Source of the DNA: an uncultured Novosphingobium sp.
Lineage (GTDB): Bacteria > Pseudomonadota > Alphaproteobacteria > Sphingomonadales > Sphingomonadaceae
Reading direction: 5' to 3'
Length of the DNA: 13,144 bases
Assembly (NCBI GenBank): GCA_937897535.1
Contig: CALCQB010000247.1
Location: 1-13,144 of the forward strand
Part shown: positions 1-6,842 of the stretch, one piece after another
Layout: each line of letters begins with the position of its first letter
How positions within the stretch are numbered: position 1 is the stretch's first letter
The notes under the pieces: generated by a model
What the model saw: only the letters and a program-made list of their open reading frames with translations
Told to the model about the DNA's origin: nothing
Database searches by the model: none
Program-made: the position numbers and the translations under genes

Positions 1-2
1 TG

Positions 3-284
3 CTGGCGAAGGCCGGCCTGTCCAAGGACGATATCGACGTCTGGGAAATCAACGAGGCGTTCGCGGTGGTCGCCGAAAAGTTCATCCGCGATCTCGATCT
101 CGACCGGACCAAGGTCAACCCCAACGGCGGGGCGATGGCGCTGGGCCACCCGATCGGCGCGACCGGCTCGATCCTGATCGGCACCGCGCTCGACGAACTG
201 GAGCGGACCGGCGGGCGCTATGGCCTGGTCACGATGTGCGCGGCGGGCGGCATGGCCCCGGCGATCATCATCGAGCGGATCTGA
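3..284 (+). CDS. Thiolase (acetyl-CoA acyltransferase), C-terminal fragment
   Basis: This is the 3' end of a thiolase; its start lies before the window and about 93 residues are visible. Thiolases cleave 3-ketoacyl-CoA with CoA to acetyl-CoA and a shortened acyl-CoA, or run the reverse condensation, in the cytoplasm. Visible family marks are NEAFA (nt 51-65), the GGAMALGHPIGATGS block with the active-site His of GHPIG, and the C-terminal MCAAGGMA block, whose Cys is the second catalytic cysteine of the family. The nucleophilic cysteine near residue 90 of a full enzyme is outside the window. The ending is normal for the family, so the gene is cut only by the window edge. Whether it is a beta-oxidation thiolase (FadA type) or a biosynthetic one cannot be decided from this fragment; the crotonase-fold gene downstream favours a catabolic role. 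Confidence 0.95.
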   Translation: MAKAGLSKDDIDVWEINEAFAVVAEKFIRDLDLDRTKVNPNGGAMALGHPIGATGSILIGTALDELERTGGRYGLVTMCAAGGMAPAIIIERI

Positions 285-291
285 TAAAGGC

Positions 292-322
292 GCCCGTCCC
301 CGGCGGGGAGGGGCTATTGTTT
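292..322 (+). terminator. Probable rho-independent terminator after the thiolase
   Basis: Bases 292-301 can pair with 305-314 around a three-base loop, giving a ten-base stem with one G-G mismatch, nearly all G-C. The stem is followed by a T-rich but interrupted stretch (TATTGTTT, 315-322). It begins 8 bases after the thiolase stop codon, as expected for an intrinsic terminator, and would separate the thiolase transcript from the gene starting at 352. The imperfect T-tract lowers confidence. Confidence 0.6.
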
Positions 323-351
323 GCGCTGGTTCGAAGGGTTAGCCTCACCGG

Positions 352-1737
352 ATGACTGACCTTCTCACCAAAATCACCGCCGTCGTCGGCCCGCAAGGCG
401 TGCTGACCGGCGAAGACGTGTCCGGCCGCGCGGCTGATTTCCTCGGGCTGACCACGGTTCAGGCCGGGGCGATCGTCCGCCCGGCCAGCACCGCAGAGCT
501 CAGCGACGTGATGAAGCTGTGTCATGCGGCGGGACAGGTGGTGGTCCCGGCGGGCGGCTACACCGGTCTGGTCCAGGGTACGGTCTGCGCGGCAGGCGAC
601 ATCCAGATTTCGCTCGAGCGGATGCGCGCGATCGAGGCGATTGATCCGGTCGGTCGGACCATGACGGTCGGCGCGGGCCTGCCGGTCCAGGCGGCGCAGG
701 AAGCCGCCGCGGCCGAGGGCTTGAAGTTCGCGGTCGACTGGGGCGGGCGCGGCACGGCGACGATCGGCGGTGGGATATCGACCAATGCCGGAGGCAATTC
801 GGTGGTCCGCTATGGGATGATGCGCGAAAACGTGCTCGGGGTCGAAGCCGTGCTGGCCGATGGCACGGTGATCTCGGCGATGAACAGCCTGCTCAAGAAC
901 AACGCCGCCTACGATCTGAAACAGCTGTTCATCGGCAGCGAAGGCACGCTCGGGATCATCACCCGCGCGGTGCTGAAATTGCAGGCGGCACCGCTCTCGA
1001 CCAACACCGCGCTGCTTGCGCTGGAAAGCTTTGACGCGGTCCAGGCGCTGTTCGTCCACGCCGGCCGGCGGCTTGGCGCGATGCTGACCTCGTTCGAGGT
1101 GATGTGGGACAGCTTCTACCAGATCATCGCGATCGACAGCGGCAATCACAATCCGCCACTGCCCGCCGGGCATGGCTATTACGTGATCGTCGAGGCCAGC
1201 GGCACCGATCAGGAACGCGACGCCGAACTGTTCGAGACGGTGCTGGGCGAAGCGCTGGAGCAGGGGCTGGCGGTCGATGCCGCGATCGCCAGCAGCAAGG
1301 CCCAGTCCGAAGCGATCTGGGCGATCCGCGACGACGTGAAAACGCTCAATGTCCGTACCTTGCCGGCCGCGACCTTCGACGTCAGTCTGCCGATCGTGGC
1401 GATGGACGGCTATGTCAAAGCGATCGAAACCGCCGCCCGCGCCCGGCTCGGCGAGAGCATGAAGCTGGTCGTGTTCGGTCACATCGGCGATGGCAACCTG
1501 CATATTATTCTTGGTGCACAGCCGTTTACGGCGCAAACCAAACACGAGATCGAGGAACTGGTCTACACAGCTCTGATCCCCCACCGCGGCTCGGTCAGCG
1601 CCGAACACGGGATTGGGCTCGAAAAGCGCGACTGGCTGGAAATTACCCGCAGCCCCGAGGAGATTGCGCTGATGCGCACACTCAAGGCCGCGTTGGACCC
1701 CAAGAACCTGCTCAACCCCGGCAAGGTGCTGAAATAG
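352..1737 (+). CDS. FAD-binding D-2-hydroxyacid dehydrogenase (D-2-hydroxyglutarate/D-lactate dehydrogenase family)
   Basis: A 461-residue flavoprotein of the GlcD/D-LDH/D2HGDH family, which oxidises a D-2-hydroxy acid to the 2-oxo acid and passes electrons to a flavoprotein, quinone or cytochrome acceptor. The N-terminal PCMH-type FAD domain covers roughly residues 35-215, with PAGGYTGLVQG at 66-76, an IGGGISTNAGG segment at 138-148 and LFIGSEGTLGIIT at 192-204. The C-terminal FAD-oxidase domain runs from about 216 to 458. It contains GHIGDGNLH (H377, H384) and SAEHGIG (E418, H419); the spacing 7 then 34 residues equals that of the metal-binding His, His, Glu of human D-2-hydroxyglutarate dehydrogenase, so a metal-dependent member is likely. 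It lacks the cysteine-rich Fe-S region seen in longer fused relatives. The ATG has only a weak, distant GAAGGG upstream. The crotonase-fold gene starts 10 bases after its stop, so the two are probably cotranscribed. The exact substrate (hydroxyglutarate, lactate, glycolate or an aromatic hydroxyacid) is not determined. Confidence 0.9.
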   Translation: MTDLLTKITAVVGPQGVLTGEDVSGRAADFLGLTTVQAGAIVRPASTAELSDVMKLCHAAGQVVVPAGGYTGLVQGTVCAAGDIQISLERMRAIEAIDPVGRTMTVGAGLPVQAAQEAAAAEGLKFAVDWGGRGTATIGGGISTNAGGNSVVRYGMMRENVLGVEAVLADGTVISAMNSLLKNNAAYDLKQLFIGSEGTLGIITRAVLKLQAAPLSTNTALLALESFDAVQALFVHAGRRLGAMLTSFEVMWDSFYQIIAIDSGNHNPPLPAGHGYYVIVEASGTDQERDAELFETVLGEALEQGLAVDAAIASSKAQSEAIWAIRDDVKTLNVRTLPAATFDVSLPIVAMDGYVKAIETAARARLGESMKLVVFGHIGDGNLHIILGAQPFTAQTKHEIEELVYTALIPHRGSVSAEHGIGLEKRDWLEITRSPEEIALMRTLKAALDPKNLLNPGKVLK

Positions 1738-1747
1738 GAGTTTCGCG

Positions 1748-2536
1748 ATGACCGCGATGATTTGCGAGATTTCCGACCACGTCGCCACGATCACGCTCAA
1801 CCGGCCCGAGCGGATGAACACGATCTCGTCGGCGATGCTCGACGAACTGACCCGAACCTTCGTGGCGGTCAACGAAAACCCCGACGTGCGGGTAGTGGTG
1901 CTGACCGGAACCGGCCGCGCGTTCTGCGCAGGGCTGGACCTCAACGAGGCTTCCGCCGGGCAGGGCATCGGCGGCAAAGACCGCCGCCCGCCCGAAACGA
2001 TCGACCTGCGGAACACGCCGCCGACCGTGCTGTTCGCGATGGACAAGCCGGTGATCTGTGCGCTCAACGGCTCGGCGGCGGGCTATGGCATGGACCTGGC
2101 GCTGGGCTGCGATATCCGGATCATGGCTGACAATGCCAAGCTCGCCGCTGCCTTCGTCAAGCGCGGGGTGGTGCCCGAGAGCGGCGGAACCTGGTTCCTG
2201 CCGCGGATGCTCGGCTGGGCCAAGGCGGCCGAGATCATCTTCACCGGCCGCACGCTGAGCGCGGCCGATTGCCTCGCCGAGCGGCTGGTCAACCAGGTGG
2301 TCCCGGCCGATCAGGTTGCCTCTGCTGCCCGCGCGATGGCGCTGGAGATTGCCGGAAATGCCCCGCTCGCGGTCCGCGCGTCAAAACGGCTGATGCGGAT
2401 GGGGCTGGAAGAGACCTTCGAAACCCACGTCCAGCACGTCTACCTGCAACTGCTCCCGCTGTTCGCCAGTGACGATTTCCGCGAGGGGGTGACCTCGTTC
2501 CTCGAGAAGCGCCCGGCGGCGTTCACGGGGCATTAG
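1748..2536 (+). CDS. Enoyl-CoA hydratase/isomerase family protein (PaaG-like)
   Basis: A 262-residue crotonase-fold protein acting on an acyl-CoA. The oxyanion-hole segments are AFCAGLDL (58-65) and NGSAAGYGMDLALGCD (107-122). The two glutamates that catalyse hydration in true enoyl-CoA hydratases appear to be absent: the first position is D116 and the second aligns with F136. The following segment, FVKRGVVPESGGTWFLPR (136-153), is instead very close to what is recalled of PaaG, the ring-1,2-epoxyphenylacetyl-CoA isomerase, which uses an Asp at the first position. Isomerase activity on a CoA thioester is therefore more likely than hydration, although no other paa genes are visible. AGGAG (1736-1740) overlaps the upstream stop codon and sits 7 bases before this ATG, supporting the start and coupling to the dehydrogenase. 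An in-frame ATG at 1757 is a less well-spaced alternative. The C-terminus (FLEKRPAAFTGH) is typical of the family. Confidence 0.9.
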   Translation: MTAMICEISDHVATITLNRPERMNTISSAMLDELTRTFVAVNENPDVRVVVLTGTGRAFCAGLDLNEASAGQGIGGKDRRPPETIDLRNTPPTVLFAMDKPVICALNGSAAGYGMDLALGCDIRIMADNAKLAAAFVKRGVVPESGGTWFLPRMLGWAKAAEIIFTGRTLSAADCLAERLVNQVVPADQVASAARAMALEIAGNAPLAVRASKRLMRMGLEETFETHVQHVYLQLLPLFASDDFREGVTSFLEKRPAAFTGH

Positions 2537-2566
2537 AGCGGCGACTGGTGAACGTGGATCAAGCCT

Positions 2567-2680
2567 CCCAAAACCGTTTATGCTGAGCTTGTCGAAGCAC
2601 AGTCCTTTCCTTCGTGCCCTACGCGCAACTGCCCGAAGAAGAGCAGTCCTTCGACAAGCTCAGGATAGTCGGAATTTGGG
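2567..2680. repeat. Paired inverted palindromic repeat (REPIN-like) between convergent genes
   Basis: Bases 2583-2597 (CTGAGCTTGTCGAAG) are the exact reverse complement of 2649-2663, separated by 51 bases. Each arm carries an outward tail ending in TTTGGG: the left unit spans 2567-2597 on the - strand and the right unit 2649-2680 on the + strand. The same layout recurs at 10420-10524. The element fills most of the 165-base gap between the crotonase-fold gene and the hydroxyacid dehydrogenase, which converge. In this position its RNA hairpin could act as a two-way transcription stop or a 3' mRNA stabiliser; that role is inference. There is no coding sign and no T-run typical of an intrinsic terminator. 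Confidence 0.85.
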
Positions 2681-2701
2681 TCAGATTTTCGGCGTGTTGA
2701 G

Positions 2702-3868
2702 CTAACCGCCCAGCAACACCCCGCGCCCGACGTCCTTCGCATTGATCGCGCCGCTCAGGCCTAGCGCGGTGCGCATGTCCTGCTTCATCAGCCCGAGGTA
2801 GCGGGTCAGCGCCGCCTCGCCGCCGGCCGCCAGTGCCATCACCCACGGCCGCCCGACCAGCGCGGCATTGGCCCCCAGCGCCAGCGCGCGGACCAGATCC
2901 TGGCCGCTGCGGATCCCGCCGTCGACCAGCAGGGTGGTCTTTCCGCCCACGGCATCGGCGATCCGCGGCAGCATGCTGGCGGTCGAGGCGACCCCGTCGA
3001 GCTGCCGGCCGCCGTGGTTCGATACGATCATGCCATCCGCACCGACCGCCACCGCCTGTTTCGCATCCTCGACGTCGAGCACGCCCTTGAGCACCAGGTT
3101 GCCCTTCCAGATCGTGCGTAGCCATTCGATGTCCTGCCAGGTCACCGAGGCGTCGAACTGGCTTCCGGTCCAGTGCAGGTAATCGCGAGGGTTCTTCGAT
3201 TGCTTGACGTACTTCGCGAGATTGCCGAACCCGTGCGGGCCGCCCTTGACCCCGACATCCCAGGCCCAGCGAGGGTGCAGCGCATAGTCAAGCGCTCCCG
3301 AGCGCAGCTTGCCCCATGCGTCAAGCCCGCCGGCCATGCCGTTGCGGATATCGCGGTAGCGGGTGCCGAGCACAGCGAGGTCGATCGTGAACGCGAGGGT
3401 GCGCACCCCCGATTCCCAGGCGCGGGCCAGGATTTCCTGCACGATCCCGCGGTCCTTCAGCATGTAGAGCTGGAACCAGGCCGGCCGATCGCTGACCGCG
3501 CCGACTTCTTCCAGCGTGCAGATCCCGACGGTCGAGAGGCAGAACGGGATCCCCGCCGCGTCGGCCGCACGCTTGGCCTGCACCTCGCCGCGGCGCGCGC
3601 TCATCCCGCCCATCCCGATCGGCGCCAGCACCAGCGGCAGCGCCAGCTTCTCGCCGAACAGCTCGACCGAGCAGTCCATCGCCGAAGCATCGCGCAGGAC
3701 CTTCTGGGTCAGCTGCACCGCTTCCCAATCGGCGGTGTTGCGGCGCAGGGTCACTTCGGCTCCGGCCCCGCCATCGATGTAGTCGAACAGGAAGCGCGGC
3801 AGGCGTTTTTCGGCCTCGCGCCGGAAGTCGGCGAAGCTGGCGGGAAGGAGGTTGAGCGACTGGCCCAT
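2702..3868 (-). CDS. FMN-dependent alpha-hydroxy-acid dehydrogenase (L-lactate/mandelate dehydrogenase family)
   Basis: A 388-residue TIM-barrel flavoprotein oxidising an L-2-hydroxy acid to the 2-oxo acid; family members include L-lactate dehydrogenase LldD, mandelate dehydrogenase MdlB and glycolate oxidase. Visible active-site elements are FDYIDGGA with Y30, QLY with Y135, TIDLAVLGTRYRD (161-173) with D163 and R170, K261 in the FMN-phosphate region, the catalytic SNHGGRQLD with H285 and R288, and the FMN-binding DGGIRSGQD (316-324) and GRP (339-341). Full length and intact. Its ATG overlaps the TGA of the upstream TPP-enzyme gene by one base (TGATG), and no good Shine-Dalgarno sequence precedes it, so translation probably depends on ribosomes finishing that gene. 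This coupling suggests that its 2-oxo acid product is the substrate of the decarboxylase-like partner, as with MdlB/MdlC in mandelate catabolism. LldD versus MdlB cannot be settled from sequence alone. Confidence 0.93.
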   Translation of the reverse strand: MGQSLNLLPASFADFRREAEKRLPRFLFDYIDGGAGAEVTLRRNTADWEAVQLTQKVLRDASAMDCSVELFGEKLALPLVLAPIGMGGMSARRGEVQAKRAADAAGIPFCLSTVGICTLEEVGAVSDRPAWFQLYMLKDRGIVQEILARAWESGVRTLAFTIDLAVLGTRYRDIRNGMAGGLDAWGKLRSGALDYALHPRWAWDVGVKGGPHGFGNLAKYVKQSKNPRDYLHWTGSQFDASVTWQDIEWLRTIWKGNLVLKGVLDVEDAKQAVAVGADGMIVSNHGGRQLDGVASTASMLPRIADAVGGKTTLLVDGGIRSGQDLVRALALGANAALVGRPWVMALAAGGEAALTRYLGLMKQDMRTALGLSGAINAKDVGRGVLLGG

Positions 3869-5415
3869 CAGAGCATGGCTTCGATCAGCCGTGGGCCTTT
3901 GCTCGCCAGTGCATCAGCCAGCGCCGCGCGGAAGCCCTCGGCGGTATCGACCCGCAACGCCGGCACGCCCATGCCGTGGGAGATCTGCGTCCAGTCGATC
4001 GCCGGGTTCTTCAGGTCGAGCATCGACAGCGCCTTGGGCCCCGGGTTCTGCACTCCGACCCGCATCAGTTCGATGTTGAGGATCGCGTAGGAACCATTGT
4101 TGAGGATGATCGTGGTGACGTCGAGCTGTTCGCGCGCCATCGTCCACAGCGCCTGGCAGGTGTACATCGCCCCGCCATCGCCGTGCAGCGCGATCACCTT
4201 GCGGTCCGGGCAGGCCACCGCGGCCCCCACCGCCAGCGGCAGGCCCTGACCGATCGCGCCGCCGGTCAGCTGCAGCCAGTCATGTGGCTTCGCCCCCGCG
4301 CACATCAGCAGCGAGGCGCCGCCTTGAGTCGCGCCTTCATCGGAAACGATCGCGTTTTCGGGCAGCAGATCGGCCAGCACCGCACCGAGATTGGCGCTGT
4401 TGAGCTTGCCCGGTTCGGCCGGAAAACTGGTCGCGGCCTGGACCAGCGCCGGTTCGGCCGGAGCGCCCAGCGCGTCCGCCAGCGCGGTCAAGGCCGCCAG
4501 CGCATCTTCGCGCAGCGAGGCCAGCCGGACCAGTTCGGCATCGGGCGGAGAGAGCCAGCTTGGCTTGCCGGGATAGGCGAAGAACGAGACCGGCGGTTCC
4601 GCACCGCAGAACACAATCGTCTTGAACTCCTTGAGGTAAGCCTCTGCCTGTTCACCGAAATAAGGCAGCTTTTCCACCGCGACCCGGCCGACGCCGCGCT
4701 GATGGCGGGCGGCGAAGGTTTCAGCGATCAGGCGGCAGCCGGTCGCGGCGGCGATCCGCCCGGCCTGGACCAGCGCATCCGCGCGGAGCGCCCGCCCGCC
4801 GAGGAACAGGCACTTCGGTCCTTCGCCCTGCAGCGCTGCAGCGGCCGCGGCGATGGTCGCAGCGGGGGCCTGCGGGGGAGATGGCAAGACCGGCGGAGCG
4901 ACCGCCGCCGCGCCTTCGCTCCAGGCATGATCGGCCGGAACGATCACCGTGGCGATCTTGCCGGGGTAGCCGCCCTGGGCGACGCCGAAGGCTTCGGCCC
5001 CGGCCTGGGCCAGATCGCGGTTGCTTTTCGAGACGCGGACCCAGTCCGACATCGGCCGGGCGACGCCCGCCGCGTCGGAGGTCAACGGGGCATCAAAATG
5101 GAGGTGATAGGTCGCGTGATCGCCGACCATGTTGATGATCGGGCTGCCGGCCTTCCGGGCGTTGTGGAGGTTGGCGAGGCCGTTGCCGAGGCCGGGGCCG
5201 AGGTGCAGCAGCGTCACCGCCGGCTTTTCCGCCATCCGGCCATAGCCATCCGCAGCGCCGGTCACCACGCCTTCGAACAGGCCGAGGATCGCGCGCATTC
5301 CGTGCTGGCGATCGACCGCTGCGACCAGTTGCATTTCCGACGTGCCCGGGTTGGCAAAACAGACCTCGACCCCGCACGAATAGAGTGTCTCAATGAATGC
5401 TTCGGCGCCGTTCAT
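3868..5415 (-). CDS. Thiamine-diphosphate-dependent enzyme, acetolactate synthase/benzoylformate decarboxylase superfamily
   Basis: A 515-residue ThDP enzyme with the three-domain layout of this superfamily. The N-terminal Pyr domain (about 1-165) holds the catalytic E48 in LFEGVVTGAADGYGR. A weakly conserved middle domain (about 185-325) follows. The C-terminal PP domain (about 340-515) has the ThDP/Mg motif GDGGAMYT from residue 412 ending at N439-N440. Databases often call such proteins acetolactate synthase large subunit, but no ilvN regulatory subunit or ilvC lies beside it, and the partner is a hydroxyacid dehydrogenase, so decarboxylation or carboligation of a 2-oxo acid is a better inference; the substrate is unknown. 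The start at 5415 (MNGAEAF) is preferred over an upstream in-frame ATG at 5532 because GGGAGG (complement of 5426-5431) lies 10 bases before it, the family begins there, and the longer form would overlap the divergent gene. Its stop overlaps the next gene's start. Confidence 0.88.
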   Translation of the reverse strand: MNGAEAFIETLYSCGVEVCFANPGTSEMQLVAAVDRQHGMRAILGLFEGVVTGAADGYGRMAEKPAVTLLHLGPGLGNGLANLHNARKAGSPIINMVGDHATYHLHFDAPLTSDAAGVARPMSDWVRVSKSNRDLAQAGAEAFGVAQGGYPGKIATVIVPADHAWSEGAAAVAPPVLPSPPQAPAATIAAAAAALQGEGPKCLFLGGRALRADALVQAGRIAAATGCRLIAETFAARHQRGVGRVAVEKLPYFGEQAEAYLKEFKTIVFCGAEPPVSFFAYPGKPSWLSPPDAELVRLASLREDALAALTALADALGAPAEPALVQAATSFPAEPGKLNSANLGAVLADLLPENAIVSDEGATQGGASLLMCAGAKPHDWLQLTGGAIGQGLPLAVGAAVACPDRKVIALHGDGGAMYTCQALWTMAREQLDVTTIILNNGSYAILNIELMRVGVQNPGPKALSMLDLKNPAIDWTQISHGMGVPALRVDTAEGFRAALADALASKGPRLIEAML

Positions 5416-5531
5416 ATCGGTCAGTCCTCCCTTGAAACTTACGGTAGCGTGGGCATGCATCGGCGCAACAGGATTGTGCAAAGGTCGCCGCGCGCTATGG
5501 CGATGGAGCAAGTCGGGAGGCGAATCGCGCA
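5416..5531. promoter_or_regulatory. Divergent intergenic control region
   Basis: This 116-base gap separates the leftward TPP-enzyme/hydroxyacid-dehydrogenase unit from the rightward ferredoxin-reductase gene, so promoters for both should lie here. Good ribosome sites are seen on each side: GGGAGG as the complement of 5426-5431 leftward, and GGGAGG at 5515-5520, 11 bases before the ATG at 5532. A weak rightward promoter candidate is TTGTGC (5474-5479), a 16-base spacer and TATGGC (5496-5501). No convincing operator palindrome is visible. The promoter boxes are tentative; the ribosome sites are firm. Confidence 0.45.
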
Positions 5532-6755
5532 ATGAACTATGACGTCGTCATCGTGGGTGCGGGGCAGGGCGGGGCCTATGCCGCGATCCAACTGCGCCAA
5601 CTCGGCTTCGAAGGAACGATCGCGCTGGTCGGGCGTGAGAGCGAGCCGCCTTACGAACGCCCGCCGCTGTCCAAGGAATACATGCTCGGCGACAAGGCGT
5701 GGGAGCGCCTGCTGATCCGCCCGGCCGAGTTCTGGGCGGGCAAGGGCATCGACCTGCTGCTGAGCGCGGAAGTGGTCTCGCTCGATCCGGCGGCCAAGAC
5801 CGTCAAGCTGCAGGACGGGCAGGAGATCGGTTACGGCGCGCTGGTCTGGGCGACTGGCGGCGATCCGCGGCGGCTGAACTGCCCGGGTGCGCAGCTGCAG
5901 GGCGTCTACGGGGTCCGCACCCGCGCCGATGCCGACGCAATCCTCGCCGACCTGGCGCAGGTGGAGCGCGCGGTGATCGTTGGCGGCGGCTACATCGGGC
6001 TGGAAGCAGCGGCAGTACTGCGCAAGCTCGGCAAGGAAGTGACGCTGCTCGAAGTCCTGCCGCGCGTGCTGGCGCGGGTCGCGGGCAAAGAGCTGTCGGC
6101 GTTCTATGAAGCCGAGCATCGCGCCCACGGGGTCGATCTGCGGACCGAAACCGGGATCGAAGCGATCGAGGGCGAGGACCGGGTCGCGGCCGTGCGGCTG
6201 TCGAACGGCAGCCAGGTCGAATGCCAGCTGGTGATCGTCGGAATCGGGATTATCCCGGCGGTCGGACCTTTGCTCACGGCCGGCGCAGCGGGCGGCAACG
6301 GGGTCGACGTCGATGAATTCTGCCGCACCAGCCTGCCCGATGTCTATGCGATCGGTGACTGCGCTGCCCATGCCAACCGCTTCGCCGATGGCGCGATCAT
6401 CCGGCTCGAGAGCGTCCAGAACGCCAACGACATGGCCAGCTGCGCGGCCAAGGCAATTGTCAGCGAACCGCAGGCCTATGCGGCGACGCCGTGGTTCTGG
6501 TCGAACCAGTATGACCTGAAACTGCAAACCGTAGGCCTTTCGACCGGACATGATCAGGCGGTGTTGCGCGGCGATCCGGCCAGCCGGAGCTTCTCGGTGC
6601 TGTACCTGAGGCAAGGCAAGCTGATCGCCTGCGACGCAGTCAACATGATCAAGGACTATGTCCAGGCCCGCAAGCTGGTCGAGGAAGGCGCAGCCATCGC
6701 GCCGGATGATCTGGCCGATACCAGTCGGCCGCTCAAGGAGCTCGACCGGCTTTGA
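5532..6755 (+). CDS. Ferredoxin/putidaredoxin-reductase-type NAD(P)H:FAD oxidoreductase
   Basis: A 407-residue flavoprotein of the family that includes putidaredoxin reductase, rhodocoxin reductase and the reductases of Rieske oxygenases. It passes electrons from NADH to a small ferredoxin, which then feeds a P450 or ring-hydroxylating oxygenase. Domains: N-terminal FAD Rossmann motif GAGQGG (9-14), the family-typical YERPPLSKEYM (41-51), NAD Rossmann motif GGGYIGLEAA (151-160) with E174 at the end of the next strand (favouring NADH over NADPH), YAIGDCA (272-278) closing the FAD site, and a reductase C-terminal domain with WFWSNQYD (321-328). Full length. No ferredoxin, P450 or oxygenase gene is visible in the window, so its electron acceptor is encoded elsewhere or it has another role. 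It is divergent from the hydroxyacid/TPP pair and may share regulation with it. Confidence 0.92.
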   Translation: MNYDVVIVGAGQGGAYAAIQLRQLGFEGTIALVGRESEPPYERPPLSKEYMLGDKAWERLLIRPAEFWAGKGIDLLLSAEVVSLDPAAKTVKLQDGQEIGYGALVWATGGDPRRLNCPGAQLQGVYGVRTRADADAILADLAQVERAVIVGGGYIGLEAAAVLRKLGKEVTLLEVLPRVLARVAGKELSAFYEAEHRAHGVDLRTETGIEAIEGEDRVAAVRLSNGSQVECQLVIVGIGIIPAVGPLLTAGAAGGNGVDVDEFCRTSLPDVYAIGDCAAHANRFADGAIIRLESVQNANDMASCAAKAIVSEPQAYAATPWFWSNQYDLKLQTVGLSTGHDQAVLRGDPASRSFSVLYLRQGKLIACDAVNMIKDYVQARKLVEEGAAIAPDDLADTSRPLKELDRL

Positions 6756-6831
6756 GCGGGTAATTCGCGCGCTGTCGTGGAGATGTCGTGGTCAAGTCAA
6801 TGCGCGAACTCCATAATGCCGCTGAAACGAC

Positions 6832-6837
6832 AGGAGG
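6832..6837 (+). promoter_or_regulatory. Strong ribosome binding site that decides a TTG start
   Basis: AGGAGG, a perfect anti-16S match, lies 5 bases before the TTG at 6843. It argues that the XRE-type gene starts at this TTG and not at the in-frame GTG (6777) or ATG (6816), neither of which is preceded by a comparable site. Confidence 0.75.
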
Positions 6838-6842
6838 CAGCT

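Noticed and set aside
317..345. Possible promoter TTGTTT / 17 bases / TAGCCT before the D-2-hydroxyacid dehydrogenase, which would give a near-leaderless mRNA
   Set aside because: Only about half of each hexamer matches consensus, and the first box lies in the T-rich tail of the proposed terminator; too weak to list.
2537..2701. Small ORFs running through the palindromes with LSLSK-type peptides
   Set aside because: These peptides arise simply by translating the repeat and have no ribosome site of their own or other coding support.
3868..5415. Annotation of the TPP enzyme as biosynthetic acetolactate synthase (ilvB)
   Set aside because: No small regulatory subunit or other branched-chain amino acid gene is nearby, and the gene is coupled to a hydroxyacid dehydrogenase. 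The superfamily is secure but this specific function is not.
5416..5532. A 39-residue N-terminal extension of the TPP enzyme up to an ATG at 5532
   Set aside because: The extension lacks family similarity and overlaps the divergent gene's start, while a strong GGGAGG precedes the internal ATG at 5415.
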